In this document: positions 1-11,000 of the stretch, piece after piece
How positions within the stretch are numbered: position 1 is the first letter of the stretch
Layout of the letters: each line of letters starts with the position of its first letter
NCBI RefSeq assembly: GCF_900476125.1
Contig: NZ_LS991949.1
Location: 620,001 to 684,000, forward strand
Origin: Metamycoplasma alkalescens
GTDB lineage: Bacteria > Bacillota_I > Bacilli_A > Mycoplasmatales > Metamycoplasmataceae
Direction: 5' to 3'
DNA length: 64,000 nucleotides
The notes under the pieces: model-generated
Seen by the model: the letters and a program-made list of their open reading frames with translations, nothing else
Database searches by the model: none
Told to the model about the DNA's origin: nothing
Made by a program: the position numbers and the translations under genes

Positions 1-477
1 ACGCCGTCTTTCAGGTGTAGCTTCAGCAATATCCGAAATTGTTCCTTGACTAATAATTGCTAAAGAAGATTTTGAAATTCCACTTTGCATGGCAATTTCT
101 TTAATATCTCTTTGACGCGCAATCTCACCATTAATGTAATATTCATTTGATCCTTTACCTCGATTTAAGACACGTGATATTGTAAAAAAATCATCTTGAA
201 CACTAATTGCCCGATCTTTATTATCAAATGTTAAAACTACCTCAGCACGATCCATTTCTTTTTCTGTTTTGGAACCAGCAAAAATAACATCTTCCATGTT
301 ATCTCCACGTAGTGCTTTAGAACTAGTTTCACCTAAAACCCAACGAATTGCATCATTTATGTTTGATTTTCCTGAACCATTTGGTCCAATAATTGCTGCA
401 ACTCCGCCATTGAATTTTAAGGTGATTTTATCTGCAAATGATTTAAATCCGTGAGCTTCTACTTGTATTAATTTCAT
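1..477 (-). CDS. smc: Chromosome segregation protein SMC, N-terminal part (runs off the window)
   Basis: SMC is the ATPase core of condensin, which compacts and separates the chromosome. Only the first 159 residues lie in the window. They start MKLIQVEAHGFKSFADK, typical for SMC, followed by the Walker A motif GPNGSGKSN (about residues 31-39) and the conserved AIRWVLGE stretch, then FTISRVLNRGKGSNEYYING, also typical of the SMC head. The frame is open to position 1, so the coil, hinge and C-terminal ATPase half are outside. The start is the ATG at 477-475. The gene diverges from the membrane-protein gene at 804. Family assignment is firm. Confidence 0.95.
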   Translation of the reverse strand, partial: MKLIQVEAHGFKSFADKITLKFNGGVAAIIGPNGSGKSNINDAIRWVLGETSSKALRGDNMEDVIFAGSKTEKEMDRAEVVLTFDNKDRAISVQDDFFTISRVLNRGKGSNEYYINGEIARQRDIKEIAMQSGISKSSLAIISQGTISDIAEATPERRR

Positions 478-803
478 TCTTGTTTGTTCTCCATAAATTT
501 AATCTTTTTTTAATTACAAATAACTTACTTTAAAATAAATTATAGTAGTAACTAAAAAAATATCAATAATAATTAATTTATTGAACATTTATAATTAAAA
601 TCTATCTGAAAAATAGTCGATGAATTTTAGATTTTATAATCTATAAAAAATTCAAATAAAAACAAAAAATCAGTTCACTAGATTCAATAAATTCAATAAT
701 TTGATTTTTTTTATTGTTTTATCCTAGGAAATTACTAATTTCAATTTAAAATAAGGTGCAATATTTGATAAAATTTATATTTAAAATAAAAGAGGTATGA
801 TAA
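478..803. other. Divergent intergenic region between smc and the next gene
   Basis: This 326-base AT-rich stretch separates two divergent genes, so it must hold both promoters. A hairpin can form at about 620-651 (GAATTTTAGATT paired with AATCTATAAAAAATTC). The plus-strand gene has an AGAGG ribosome binding site at 791-795. I see no tRNA, small RNA or coding signal that I can support. Confidence 0.4.
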
Positions 804-1325
804 ATGTCAAATCACAAAAAATGAAAGAATAAAAAAATAAATATTAATAATTATCAAAGCTTTGAAATCAAAAAAGAAAAAAGAACTCTTTCAGATTCAT
901 GAAAAACTGCTTTAACAAGTTTATTTTTAATTGCAATACCTTCATTTATTTTATTTTTGTTAATTGGAAAAGATGGTTGAATTATTCCAACAACCAAAAA
1001 TTTTGCAAGATGAGAACTTTTGTTACCAGTTGCAATTCTAATTGCAACATTGCAAACGTTAGTTGCTTGCTTACTAATTTTTAAATTTAAAGCACTGAAA
1101 AGAAATTCCTTAATTTTTTTAGTCCCATTTGCAATTGCAATGTCATCTTTCGTTGTATCATCTGGTGCAGAAAGTTGAATATATCGGGTATTACCTGCTG
1201 TTGGTTTAGCATTATTGGCACTTCCTATTTTGTTAGTTATTAAAAAAATAGAAAAAAATATCGACAATAAAAAAAGAATTGAACTAGAAAAATTAGAAAA
1301 AGAACAAAAATCATTACTAGACTAA
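804..1325 (+). CDS. Four-helix membrane protein of unknown function
   Basis: I do not recognise this 173-residue protein. The first 40 residues are hydrophilic and basic, followed by four hydrophobic segments (roughly residues 41-58, 75-98, 105-122 and 128-146) and a charged C-terminal tail rich in K and E, so it is very likely an integral membrane protein with cytoplasmic ends. Five TGA codons must be read as Trp for it to stay open, which is normal here. The ATG at 804 has an AGAGG site 8 bases upstream. It lies 41 bases before glyA on the same strand and may share its transcript. An antisense open frame over the same DNA is a shadow. Confidence 0.8.
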
Positions 1326-1366
1326 TTTAAGTTTAGTTTTTTTATTTTTATATAAAGAGGTTGAAT

Positions 1367-2623
1367 ATGTATAAAAAAATATCGCTACATGACAAAGAAA
1401 TTGCGCAAATTATTGAAAATGAATCTAAAAGACAAGAAGAACATATTGAATTGATTGCTTCTGAAAACTATGTTTCTGAAGATGTATTGAATGCTGTAGG
1501 TTCATGTTTAACCAATAAATATGGTGAGGGTTATCCCGGAAAAAGATATTATGGTGGTTGTGAATACATTGATCAAATTGAGCTACTAGCACAAGAGCGA
1601 GCAAAAAAACTTTTCAATGTTAAATTTGCTAATGTTCAACCATATTCTGGTTCTGTCGCCAATGCTGCTGTTTATATGTCGCTTTTAAATCCTGGTGACA
1701 AGGTTTTAGGATTATCACTTGATTCAGGTGGACATTTAACACATGGGTATAAAATCTCATTTAGCGGTATTTTTTATGAATCTTATACATACAGTGTTAA
1801 TGAAGACGGAATAATTGACTTCAACGAAGTTCTAAAAATTTCTAAAAAAGTTAAACCTAAAATGATCATTTGTGGTTATTCAGCTTATTCGCAAATTGTT
1901 GAATTTGATAAGTTTAAAAAAATTGCTGATGAAGTTGGTGCTTACTTATTTGCTGATATTTCACACATTTCAGGGTTAGTAATTGCTGGATTGCACCCTT
2001 CTCCTGTTGGTTATGCTGATGTAATCATGACAACAACACACAAAACATTAAGAGGAACAAGGGGAGCAATTATTCTAACAAATAATGAAGATCTTGCTAA
2101 AAAAATTGATCGTGCTGTATTCCCTGGTTATCAAGGAGGAGCATTGTTTCACCAAATTGCTGGAAAAGCTGTTTCATTCTATGAAGCAATGCAACCTGAA
2201 TTTATTGAATACCAAAAACAATTGCTAAAGAATTCAAAAGTATTTTGCCAAACTTTTATTAACAAGGGTGTGAAAGTTATTTCCGGATTAACTGCAAATC
2301 ACTTATTTATGATTGATGTGAAAGAATCATATGGACTAACAGGAAAAGAAGCTTCAGCAATTTTACAAGAATGTAATATAACTGTTAATAAAAATTCAAT
2401 TCCAAATGACACAGAAAGTCCGCTTGTTTCAAGTGGAATCAGATTGGGGACTGCAGCAATGACTTCGAGAGGATTTACTGAAGATGAGTTCATTATCTTA
2501 GCAAATTTAATTGATAAATGTTTAAGAGAACATCAAAATGGTGACTTAAAAAAAATAATTAAAAAAGAGATTGCAAAATTAACATCAATGTTTCCAATTA
2601 AAAGAAACTATATTAAAAAATAA
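1367..2623 (+). CDS. glyA: Serine hydroxymethyltransferase
   Basis: GlyA is a PLP enzyme that converts serine and tetrahydrofolate into glycine and methylene-tetrahydrofolate, the cell's main one-carbon source. The protein has 418 residues, the usual length. Visible signatures are [12 protein letters not shown] near the N-terminus, [17 protein letters not shown], and the PLP-lysine motif [12 protein letters not shown] in the middle (Schiff-base lysine in HK). The start chosen is ATG 1367, six bases after the AGAGG site at 1356-1360; an in-frame TTG at 1361 lies directly against that site and is less likely. Confidence 0.97.
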   Translation: MYKKISLHDKEIAQIIENESKRQEEHIELIASENYVSEDVLNAVGSCLTNKYGEGYPGKRYYGGCEYIDQIELLAQERAKKLFNVKFANVQPYSGSVANAAVYMSLLNPGDKVLGLSLDSGGHLTHGYKISFSGIFYESYTYSVNEDGIIDFNEVLKISKKVKPKMIICGYSAYSQIVEFDKFKKIADEVGAYLFADISHISGLVIAGLHPSPVGYADVIMTTTHKTLRGTRGAIILTNNEDLAKKIDRAVFPGYQGGALFHQIAGKAVSFYEAMQPEFIEYQKQLLKNSKVFCQTFINKGVKVISGLTANHLFMIDVKESYGLTGKEASAILQECNITVNKNSIPNDTESPLVSSGIRLGTAAMTSRGFTEDEFIILANLIDKCLREHQNGDLKKIIKKEIAKLTSMFPIKRNYIKK

Positions 2624-2639
2624 TTGGGGTTTATAGAAT

Positions 2640-2936
2640 ATGGAATATGATACTTTAGAAACGAACATTAAAAATTGGATCTCAGTTGTGGCTGGAATTG
2701 TTGATTTTTGCCCTTTAGATCAAAAAAATGGCATTGATTTTGAAAACAATGGGATTATTATTCAAAAAAGTAGACAAATAAAAAATGGAATCGATTTAAG
2801 TCTTGGTTTAATTATCCTAGTTAATTTAAATGCAAAAATAATTGTTGAAGAAATTTATCAAGTACTAAATTATAGATTAGAGAAAAATAATTTAAAAATA
2901 TCAAGTTTAAGTGTTTACATAAAAGGGATTAAATAA
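2640..2936 (+). CDS. Small YloU-like (Asp23/Gls24-type) protein
   Basis: A 98-residue protein with no catalytic motif. Its place directly in front of fakA, with a TAATG stop/start overlap, matches the yloU-yloV order seen in Firmicutes, where YloU is an Asp23/Gls24-family protein. The alternating beta/alpha pattern (IIIQKSRQIKNGIDLSLGLIILVNLN, then a helix EEIYQVLNYRLE and a last strand) fits that fold, but the sequence match is too weak for me to be certain. Starts at ATG 2640, 16 bases after the glyA stop. Function in mycoplasmas is unknown; an adaptor role beside fatty-acid kinase is only an inference from position. Confidence 0.6.
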   Translation: MEYDTLETNIKNWISVVAGIVDFCPLDQKNGIDFENNGIIIQKSRQIKNGIDLSLGLIILVNLNAKIIVEEIYQVLNYRLEKNNLKISSLSVYIKGIK

Positions 2937-4561
2937 TGAGAAATATTAATGGAAAAGAGTGATTAAATGCTGTTTTATCTGGAGCTTATAATTTAAAAAA
3001 TAAACAAAATTTAATTAATGCATTAAATGTCTTCCCAGTCCCTGATGGTGATACTGGTTCTAATATGGCTTCAACAATTTTGGGTGCAGAAGAGGTTAAA
3101 TTAAATGATAATCTATCAATATCTAATGCATCAAGTGCGATTGCACAAAATATGTTATTTTCTGCAAGAGGAAACTCTGGAGTTATTTTAAGTCAAATTT
3201 TTAAAGGTTTTTCAGTTGCTTTTCAAAATAAAAAAGATATAAATTCTTATGATTTGGTTCGAGGGTTTGAAGAAGCAGCAAAATATGCCTATAATGCTGT
3301 TTTAAAACCAATTGAAGGAACAATTTTAACTGTTATCAGGGAAATTTCTGAAGGGCTAAAAGAAAGCGTTTTAATTGACACAGATATTATTGATGTTTTG
3401 AAATTAGCCTTAAATATGGCGCGTAAAAGTTGTGATAACACACCAAATTTATTAACAGTTTTAAAAGAAGTAAATGTTACTGACTCTGGTGGTGAAGGAC
3501 TATATGCAATTATTGAAGGAATTCTTGCATATTTTGAAGGCAATGCAATCAAACCACTAGAAAATGAACTAGAAGTTAATAAATTCATTTCTGATACTGA
3601 AGTTTTTGATGGTGAATTTGGTTACTGCACAGAGTTCATTGTTGAACTTAAAAAACCAAAAAAATTCAATAAAGAATCATTGATTAGTAAATTAGAAAAA
3701 CACGGTAACTCAATGGTTGTTGTTAAAGATGATACTTTTTTAAAAATTCATATTCATGCAGCTAAACCTGGAAATATATTGAATATTGTTGATAATTTAG
3801 GTCAATTTGTAAAGATAAAGATTGAAAATATGACCTTGCAAGCAAACAATAGCAAAAAAAATAGTGATTCAATGCAAAGCAATGATAATACAGATAATAA
3901 ACCTAAAAAATCAGCAATTATTTCATGCAACACAGGTTCAGGAATTATTAATTTATTAAAAGAAAACGGCGCTTCATATATTATTGAAGGCGGCCAAACA
4001 AATAATCCTTCAATAAAAGATATTATTTTTGCAATTGAATCAATCAATGCTGAAACAATTTTTATTCTTCCTAATAATTCAAATATCATTCTTTCAGCAC
4101 AGCAAGCTTCAACAATTATCAAAGATAAAAAAATTATCATTATTCCAACAAAATCACAAGCACAGAGTTTAAGTATTTTATACAACTTCAATGAAGATAA
4201 TAGTCCTGAAGATAATCACGAATTAATGAATAATGCTTTATCATATATTCATTATGGTGAAATTGCTCCCTCAATTAAAACAACTAAATTAAACAATATT
4301 AAAGTTAGAGCTGGTAGTTTCATGGTTATAAATGAAGGTAAATTAGTTGATACCGCACCAACATTTAATGAAGCAGCATACCGATTACTAGATGAATTAA
4401 TTCATGAAGACACACAATTAGTAACGGTTTTCTATGGTCAAGGAGTCACAGAAGCTGATATTAATGATTTAAAAAATTATATTGAAATTAATTACAATAT
4501 CACTTTTGAAATTTATGATGGTGGACAAGATATTTATCCATATCTAATTGCTGCAGAATAG
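2936..4561 (+). CDS. fakA: Fatty-acid kinase ATP-binding subunit (DAK2/DhaL domain)
   Basis: FakA phosphorylates fatty acids held by a DegV-family protein (FakB), feeding acyl-phosphate to PlsX/PlsY for phospholipid synthesis. This 541-residue protein has the DhaL (DAK2) nucleotide-binding domain first: NVFPVPDGDTGSNM (about residues 31-44) with the two Mg-binding aspartates D37 and D39, then SARGNSGVILSQ and DSGGEGLYAI. The C-terminal half resembles the usual FakA middle and DegV-like regions. The start ATG 2936 overlaps the preceding stop by one base and restores the complete N-terminus; a short reading frame starting at 3065 would remove the metal site. No fakB/degV gene is in the window. 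Confidence 0.93.
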
Positions 4562-4572
4562 GAGAAATTAAA

Positions 4573-5592
4573 ATGAAAAAAATTGTTTTTGATGTTTTAA
4601 ATAATGATAATGGTACTCATTTTGCAATTCTTGGAGCTGCTGCTTTTAAATCAAAAAATAAAAATTATGAAATTGCCTTAGTTGGAGACAAAGAAATTAT
4701 TGAAGAGGAATTAGCAAAAAAACCTTTTTCATTAACAAAAGATGATTTCATCATTGTTGATTCAAAAAATTTAGTTTATATTAAATCAAGTCCAAGAGAA
4801 GCACTAAAAAATCCTTCATCAATGTTAGATGCTTTTAATTATTTAATTAAAAATGATTTTGATGCAATATTAAGCAGTGGTGATAGTGGTGCTTTTACAA
4901 CTTTGTCAATGTTAAAAATAAAAAGATTGCCAAATGTTGAAAGAATTGCTTTTATGCCAGTCTTGCCATCAACAAAAGGAATACATACTTTATTGCTTGA
5001 TGCAGGTGCAAATATTGAAACGTCTGCTCAGTATTTACAAAATTGAGCAATAATTGCAAATGAATATCACAAATTAATTTTTAATTCAAATAATCCAGTC
5101 ATTGGTTTATTAAATATTGGGAGTGAAGAATACAAAGGAAGCACAATTCTTAAAGAAGCCAACTCGTTGTTAAAAGAAACTTCAAATCTTAATTATCTTG
5201 GTTTCATTGAACCAAAAGATGCAATTAATGGTGTTGTTGATATCATTCTTGCTGATGGTCAAAATGGAAATATCTTTTTAAAAACAATGGAATCATCTTT
5301 TCTTGGATTTGGAAAACTTCTTAAAAAAATCATTCATACAAATTTAAAAACTAAAATTGGTGGTTTATTAATCAAAAAACAATTGAACAAACTTAAAAAT
5401 GAGTTTGATTATCGCAATGTTGGCGGTGCTTATATTATTGGACTTGAAAAAGTTGTGGTGAAAGCTCATGGTGGATCCGATGAAATTGCATTTGAAAATG
5501 CTTTAAACCAAATTAAATTTGTTTTAGACAAAGAAGATTTTAATAAGAATCTTAAAGAAGGACTAAGTAAAATCAATAATGAAATTAAGTAA
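4573..5592 (+). CDS. plsX: Phosphate acyltransferase PlsX
   Basis: PlsX interconverts acyl-ACP or acyl-phosphate at the membrane surface and supplies acyl-phosphate to PlsY. The protein has 339 residues, the usual size. It begins IVFDVLNNDNGTHFAILGAAAF, a diverged form of the MGGD-type N-terminus, and keeps LSSGDSGAFTTLSMLKIKRLPN (PlsX usually has GNTGA...R), NIGSEEYKG and DIILADGQNGNIFLKTMES near the C-terminus (family: VVcDGFtGNv.LKt.EG). One internal TGA codes Trp. It lies 11 bases after fakA, which supplies the substrate, and overlaps rnc by 14 bases. Confidence 0.92.
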
Positions 5593-6286
5593 AGAAGATA
5601 TAATTTTTTGGAATTCATTATCATTATTTCTCGCTAATTTTAATTTAGATGTTTCTTCTTTGGATGATAAGCAAAAATATATTTTAATTACTGCTTTTAC
5701 ACATAAATCATTTTCAAATGAAAACAAAAACTCTCACCATAATGACTATTTAGAATTTATTGGTGATGGGTTATTACAATTTATTACAACTGAATGAATT
5801 GCGAAAAAAAATCCATGGTGGGAATCGGGTTTAGCAACAAAATTAAGAAGTTCAATTGTTGACAAAAATAATTTGGCAAAACTAGCAAAAAAATATCATT
5901 TATTCCAACATCTAAGACATTCAAAATCAGCTTTTATTAATGGAATAAATCAAAAAACAATTTCCAATCTCTATGAAGCCTTTATTGGTGCAATTTATAT
6001 TGTTTATGGTTTAAATATTGCAATGCAAATCACAAATGATACATTGGGGTTAACCTTTGAAGAGCATTATAATTCACAACATTCACATCCCAAGAATGTT
6101 TTACAAGAATTCTTTCAAAAATCAAGTGCTTCAAATGTTGAATACATTACTGAACAACTTCCTAACAACACATTTGGTTCAATTGTTAAATTTGAAAATA
6201 TTCAGTATGGTGAAGGTTTTGGTAAATCCAAAAAAGAAGCTGAAACAAAAGCTGCAATTGATGCTTTAGAGAAACTAAAAAAATAA
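5579..6286 (+). CDS. rnc: Ribonuclease III
   Basis: RNase III cuts double-stranded RNA in rRNA and mRNA processing. The 235-residue protein has the catalytic domain (about residues 10-160) and a double-stranded RNA-binding domain (from HPKNVLQEFFQ to the end, with GEGFGKSKKEAETKAA). The first signature is NDYLEFIGDG with E59 and D63 intact. In the second acidic motif, SNLYEA, the glutamate E133 is present but the family's aspartate (D114 in E. coli, in ADTVEA) is N130. The start ATG at 5579 lies inside the end of plsX (14-base overlap), implying coupled translation. The last gene of the fakA-plsX-rnc run. Confidence 0.93.
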
Positions 6287-6397
6287 AATTTAAAATCTAT
6301 AAGAATGGAATTTTCATATATTTTTTAAATAAAATAATCTTCTATTTTTTAAATAAATTTGAATAAAATTTCAATCAAAATCATGCTAAAAGAAGTG

Positions 6398-6423
6398 AAA
6401 ATAGGGAAAAAATTCCCTATTTT
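6398..6423 (+). terminator. Hairpin terminator between rnc and the lipoprotein gene
   Basis: AAAATAGGGAA at 6398-6408 pairs with TTCCCTATTTT at 6413-6423 around a 4-base loop and runs into T residues. It lies 111 bases after the rnc stop and just before the promoter of the next gene, so it insulates the lipoprotein gene from read-through. Confidence 0.7.
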
Positions 6424-6449
6424 TCAAAAAAAAAAAAAAATGTTACTAT
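6421..6449 (+). promoter_or_regulatory. Promoter with 15-A spacer tract and extended -10
   Basis: An uninterrupted run of 15 A (6426-6440) is followed by TGT and TACTAT (6444-6449), an extended -10 form. With a 17-base spacer the -35 hexamer would be TTTTCA at 6421-6426, so the A tract makes up nearly the whole spacer. A change in tract length would change -35/-10 spacing. The same arrangement occurs before the DUF285 lipoprotein at 56980-58236. The leader to the ATG is about 100 bases. Confidence 0.65.
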
Positions 6450-6557
6450 TACTTAAATGGACCAAATTTACATAAAAAAATGTCCATAATATATGTTAGA
6501 AACAAGAACTAAAAAATTGAATTTTATTTTAAGAGAGGATTTAATTTTATTAAAAGT

Positions 6558-7946
6558 ATGAAAAAAACAAATAAGATACTACTAGCAATAGGATCAATAT
6601 CATCAATATCTGCATTACCACTAATTGCAGCTTCATGTAAAAACAAAGAAAAAGAACAAAAAGAAAAAGAACAAAAAGAAAAAGAACAAAAAGAGAAAGA
6701 ACAAAAAGAAAAAGAACAAAAAGAGAAAGAAAAGAAAGAACAAATTGAAAGAGTTACTTCTCAAGTTAAAGAAATTTGAAATAAAGATTTCAAAAACAAA
6801 GTAACTAGTGCAAAAAATTATTCAATGCTTGTTGAAGAAATTAAAAAACAAATCACAAGACCAGATTCAAAATCTTTAATTAAATTAGTTGATCAAAGTA
6901 AATTAAGAGAAAGACCTAAAAAAGGGCAATCAGGCCAAAAGCTTGAGTTAAATGTTGGAAAAATTAAAGTAAGTTTAGAATTTGGTGAAGTTAAAGAAGG
7001 AAAGCAAGTAACTAAATATATTGATGAGCATGGTAAACTTCAAGAAACTGATGCAATTGATTTATCAGATACAAAAAAATATGGTGATAAATTTAAGAAT
7101 GTTAAGAAAATAGTTCAAATTGGTTATTATGAGCATGAAGATAATCATGATGGTAATAAACTTCATATAAGAGCAGTTTCAATGCCAACAACAGTTGAGG
7201 AAGTTCCAACTGAATTACCAAAAGAAATTACTTCAACAAGATCAATGTTTTGGGATGCTGCTAAATTTAATCAAGATATTTCTGGATGAGATACCTCAAA
7301 CCTAGAAACAATTGATCAAATGTTTGTTGGAGCAAAAATGTTTAATCAAGATTTATCAAAATGAAATGTTTCAAATGTTAGAATTCTAGATTTTGCATTT
7401 TCTGAAACAGAAGCATTTAACCAAGATTTATCAAAATGAGATATAAGTAATGTTACATCAATGGAAAGAGTTTTCCAGAAAGCAAAAGTATTCAACAATG
7501 GAAATAAACCTTTATTATGAGGAAACAAAACTAAAAAAGTTAAAAATATGAACAGTTTATTTGCACATGCATTTAAGTTTAACCAAGATATTTCAGGATG
7601 AGATGTATCAAGTGTAACTGATATGGAACAATTATTCCTTTCTGCTCATGAATTTAACCAACCTCTAAATACTTGAAATGTTAAAAATGTTAAGAATATG
7701 AGAAATATGTTTTATTCAGCTCATAAATTCAATCAAGATATCTCTGGATGAGACACTTCTAATGTAGAAGATATGGGAAATATGTTTTTAGATGCTAAAG
7801 CATTTAATCAAAATATCTCAGATTGAAAAACTCCAAAAGTTAAAAAATGAGATGCATTTGATCAAAAATCAAATAAAGAATGGAAAAACGGACATAAACC
7901 TGCAAAATGAATTGAATATAAAAATAATAAAAAAATTAAAGAATAA
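6558..7946 (+). CDS. Surface lipoprotein with KEKEQ repeats and BspA/DUF285 repeats
   Basis: A 462-residue lipoprotein. The signal peptide MKKTNKILLAIGSISSISAL ends in the lipobox AASC, so the mature protein is anchored at the outer face through Cys27. Next is a charged spacer of 5-residue KEKEQ repeats (about residues 28-60), encoded by 15-base DNA repeats. The middle third is unrecognised. From about residue 230 there are repeated units of about 25 residues such as FNQDISGWDTSNVEDMGNMF, the 26-residue surface repeat (DUF285) found in BspA-like proteins; every unit has a Trp encoded by TGA. These repeats usually form a leucine-rich-like surface for host interaction. RBS AGAGAGG at 6532-6538 is distant (about 19 bases). 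Confidence 0.88.
6645..6735 (+). repeat. 15-bp tandem repeat encoding KEKEQ
   Basis: About six copies of the 15-base unit AAAGAAAAAGAACAA (some copies with GAG for GAA) lie directly after the lipobox of the lipoprotein. The unit length is a multiple of three, so gain or loss of copies changes spacer length without breaking the frame. Confidence 0.85.
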
Positions 7947-8050
7947 TTCTAATTCTCATTCATTGCATTTTAATTTTTAAAATTACAAATTTAAATAAAC
8001 TTTATAAAATATTTTTTAAATGCCAATGAATTTGGTAGTTATCAAAATAA

Positions 8051-8095
8051 AATTCAGACTTTTTTTGCATAATGCAAATTGTCTGAATTTTTTAT
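8051..8095. terminator. Bidirectional terminator between lipoprotein gene and polC
   Basis: AATTCAGAC at 8051-8059 pairs with GTCTGAATT at 8081-8089, with an inner GCAT/ATGC pairing, flanked by A-rich and T-rich runs on each side. It sits between two convergent genes and can serve both strands. Confidence 0.75.
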
Positions 8096-8097
8096 TT

Positions 8098-11000
8098 TTA
8101 AAATAATTCAATTTGGTTTGTTTCGTTTAGATCTTTTAAGATTCCTAATTTTCTTAATTCTGAACAAATTTTAATGTTTATTTTTGCACGATCAATTAAA
8201 TCTTCAATTGATAAAAAAGGACTTTCATTTCTTGCTTTAATAATTGCTTCAGCAACGGTGTCCCCAAGGCCATCAACAACAATAAACGGAGGAATCAAGG
8301 AATTAGTTTCTTTATCAACAATTCAATCTTTTGCTTGTGATCTTTCAAGTGAAACATTTTGGATTTTATAACCTCTTGCATACATTTCTTTTGTAATTTC
8401 AAACGTTGTAATTAGTGCATTTTCTTTTGTTGAAAGCGGATTTGAACGATCATTTTTACGATTTTTATATTCATATAATAAGGCACTTACTTTATTATAC
8501 CCATTTGACATTGTTTCAATATCAATTGCATCTGGACGAATTGAAAAATATGAAGCATAAAATTCAAGTGGATAATATAGTTTATATCAACCAATTCTTC
8601 AAGCCATGATTACATAAGCTGTGGCATGAGCTTTTGGAAACATATATTCAATTTTCTTTAATGAATTAATGTATCATGAAGGAATATTTTTATTGATTAA
8701 TAACTCTTCCTGTTCGGTTGTTAATCCTTTGCCTTTCCGCACTCTTTCCATAATTTCAAATGCAATAAGCGGTTCAATATTTTTTTTAATTAATTCTTGC
8801 ATAATGTCATCACGACAACAAACACAATCTTTTAATTTAAACCCTTTTTTTACTAAATCTTCAGCATTTCCTGCTCAAACATTTGTTCCATGACTTAGTC
8901 CACTTAATAAAATTAAGTCATTGAATGTACGAGGTTGTGCTTCTTTCAACATTCCCCTTACAAAGGAAGTTCCAAATTCAGGCAATCCATATGCTCCTGT
9001 TGTTTCATTATCAATCATACTTGGTTCAATTCCCAATGATTCAGTTGTATAAAATAATTTCATAACTTCTTTATCAAATTTAGGGATTTGTTTAACACTT
9101 ATTTTTGTTAAATCTTCAAGCATTTTAATTGTTGTCGGATCATCATGCCCTAACAAATCAAGTTTTAGTACATTATCATGAATTGATTCAAAATTAAAAT
9201 GTGTCGTTTTTCAACTACTACTTGTATCATTTGCAGGGTAATTAACTGGCGTAAAATCTTCAACATCAAATTCTTTAGGAATAACAATAATTCCACCGGG
9301 GTGTTGACCCGTTGTCCGCTTGACTCCGGCTGATTTTGTTGCTAAAAAATCTAAAAATGTTCTTGATCAAGGAATTTCAGAAGATCTTACTTCATGCATA
9401 TATTTTTCACAAAATCCAAAAGCAGTTTTCAAAGCAATTTTTGAAATTGTTCCTGCGCGAAATGAATGATCCTCACCAAATAATTCCTTAACTAAGTTAT
9501 GAATGATTGGTTGATATTCACCACTAAAATTTAAATCAATATCAGGAACCTTATTTGCTTCAAACCCTAAGAAAGTTTCAAAAGGAATATTATGTCCATC
9601 TTTTGTTAAAAGTTCATTACATTTTGGGCATTTTTTATCTGGCAAATCTCAACCGGAATAAATATTTTCATTTGTATTTCATTCAAAATATTTACAACTT
9701 AAACAAAGATAATGTGGTTCAAGTGGATTAACTTCAGAAATTTGTGCCAGATTCGCAACAATTGATGAACCAACCGAACCTCTACTTCCAACTAAATATC
9801 CATCTTCATTTGAACGCTTAACTAGTTTATGACTAATTCAATAAATTGCTGAGTAACCATATTTGATAATTGGATTTAGTTCTTTTTCAATTCTTTCAAC
9901 AATTTTTTTATCTGGATTATTACCATATTTTTGGTGGAGATTTTCATACACTAATTCTCTTAACTTGATTTCAGAATTATCGAAACTTGGCACATATAAT
10001 TTATCCTTAATAACTTGAATATCACCAATTTGATCCGCAATTTTTTTCGGATTATAAATCACAATTTCTTTAATTTTTTTCTCATCATTTAGAAATACAA
10101 ATTCATCAAGCATTTCTTTTGTTGTTAAATATTTAAAAATTGGTTGTTCTTTATTTTTTAATCAATGTTTACCCCCGCCTAGAGAAGGAGCATTAATATA
10201 AATTGCATGAATCAATTTTTGGTAATCATACACATATCTTGCATCTGAGGTTGCAACGCAGATTTTTTCTAAACTATCACATTTAGCAATTAAATCTTTA
10301 TATGCTCATTGTAAATCACTTCATGCAATGTCTTCTTGTTGCACATAATAAACAAAGGAACTAATTGGTGGTAGTTCAATATAATCAAAATTTTTAATTT
10401 CATCAAGAATTTCATCATCTGTTCCAAAAAGAACTTTGTCCCATAGAAGTGATTGATTTGTGGCTGAACCAAATAAAAGATTTTGATATTTATTTTTATT
10501 TTCAATATAAAACTTGGGACCTTCAGCAAAGTCTGATGTTAATGAATTTGATAAAACGTTAAATAATTCTTTTAATCCTTCTTGATTTTTTGCTAGGATC
10601 CGAATCTCTGTTGGTCTTTTTCTTTTTGATCACAATGTTGTATCAATATTTAGTAATTCATTTGCGTTATGAATATTTTTTTCAACTGCTAAGCGATGAA
10701 TCATCCGCAATCAAACTTGTGCTAAAACATTTGCATCATAATCAGCGCGGTGTGCCTCTGCAACATTGTATAAAATATTGAAACGCTTACATACTTTTTC
10801 AAGTTTATGAATTCTTTCATCTGTATCTAAAAAATAAGAAACTCTTAATGTATCAATGCAAACTAAGTTGTTAATATCCAAATTGTAGTTTTTAAATTTT
10901 TGAAAACACATTCGCATATCAAAACTACCATTATGCGCAACTGCAATTCTTCCATTTAAAATTTCATAAATTTTTTTAATTCCTTCTTCTTGTGAAAGAC

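Noticed and set aside
854-1267. A 137-residue open frame on the minus strand
   Set aside because: Antisense to the membrane-protein gene at 804-1325, which reads through with TGA as Trp and has a ribosome binding site; the antisense frame has no family or site.
1361-1366. TTG 1361 as the start of glyA
   Set aside because: It touches the ribosome binding site; ATG 1367 has normal spacing.
3802-4191. A 129-residue minus-strand frame inside fakA
   Set aside because: Shadow of the fakA frame; no ribosome binding site and no recognisable domain.
6645-6735. KEKEQ repeats as a CRISPR array
   Set aside because: The repeats are contiguous and coding, without spacers.
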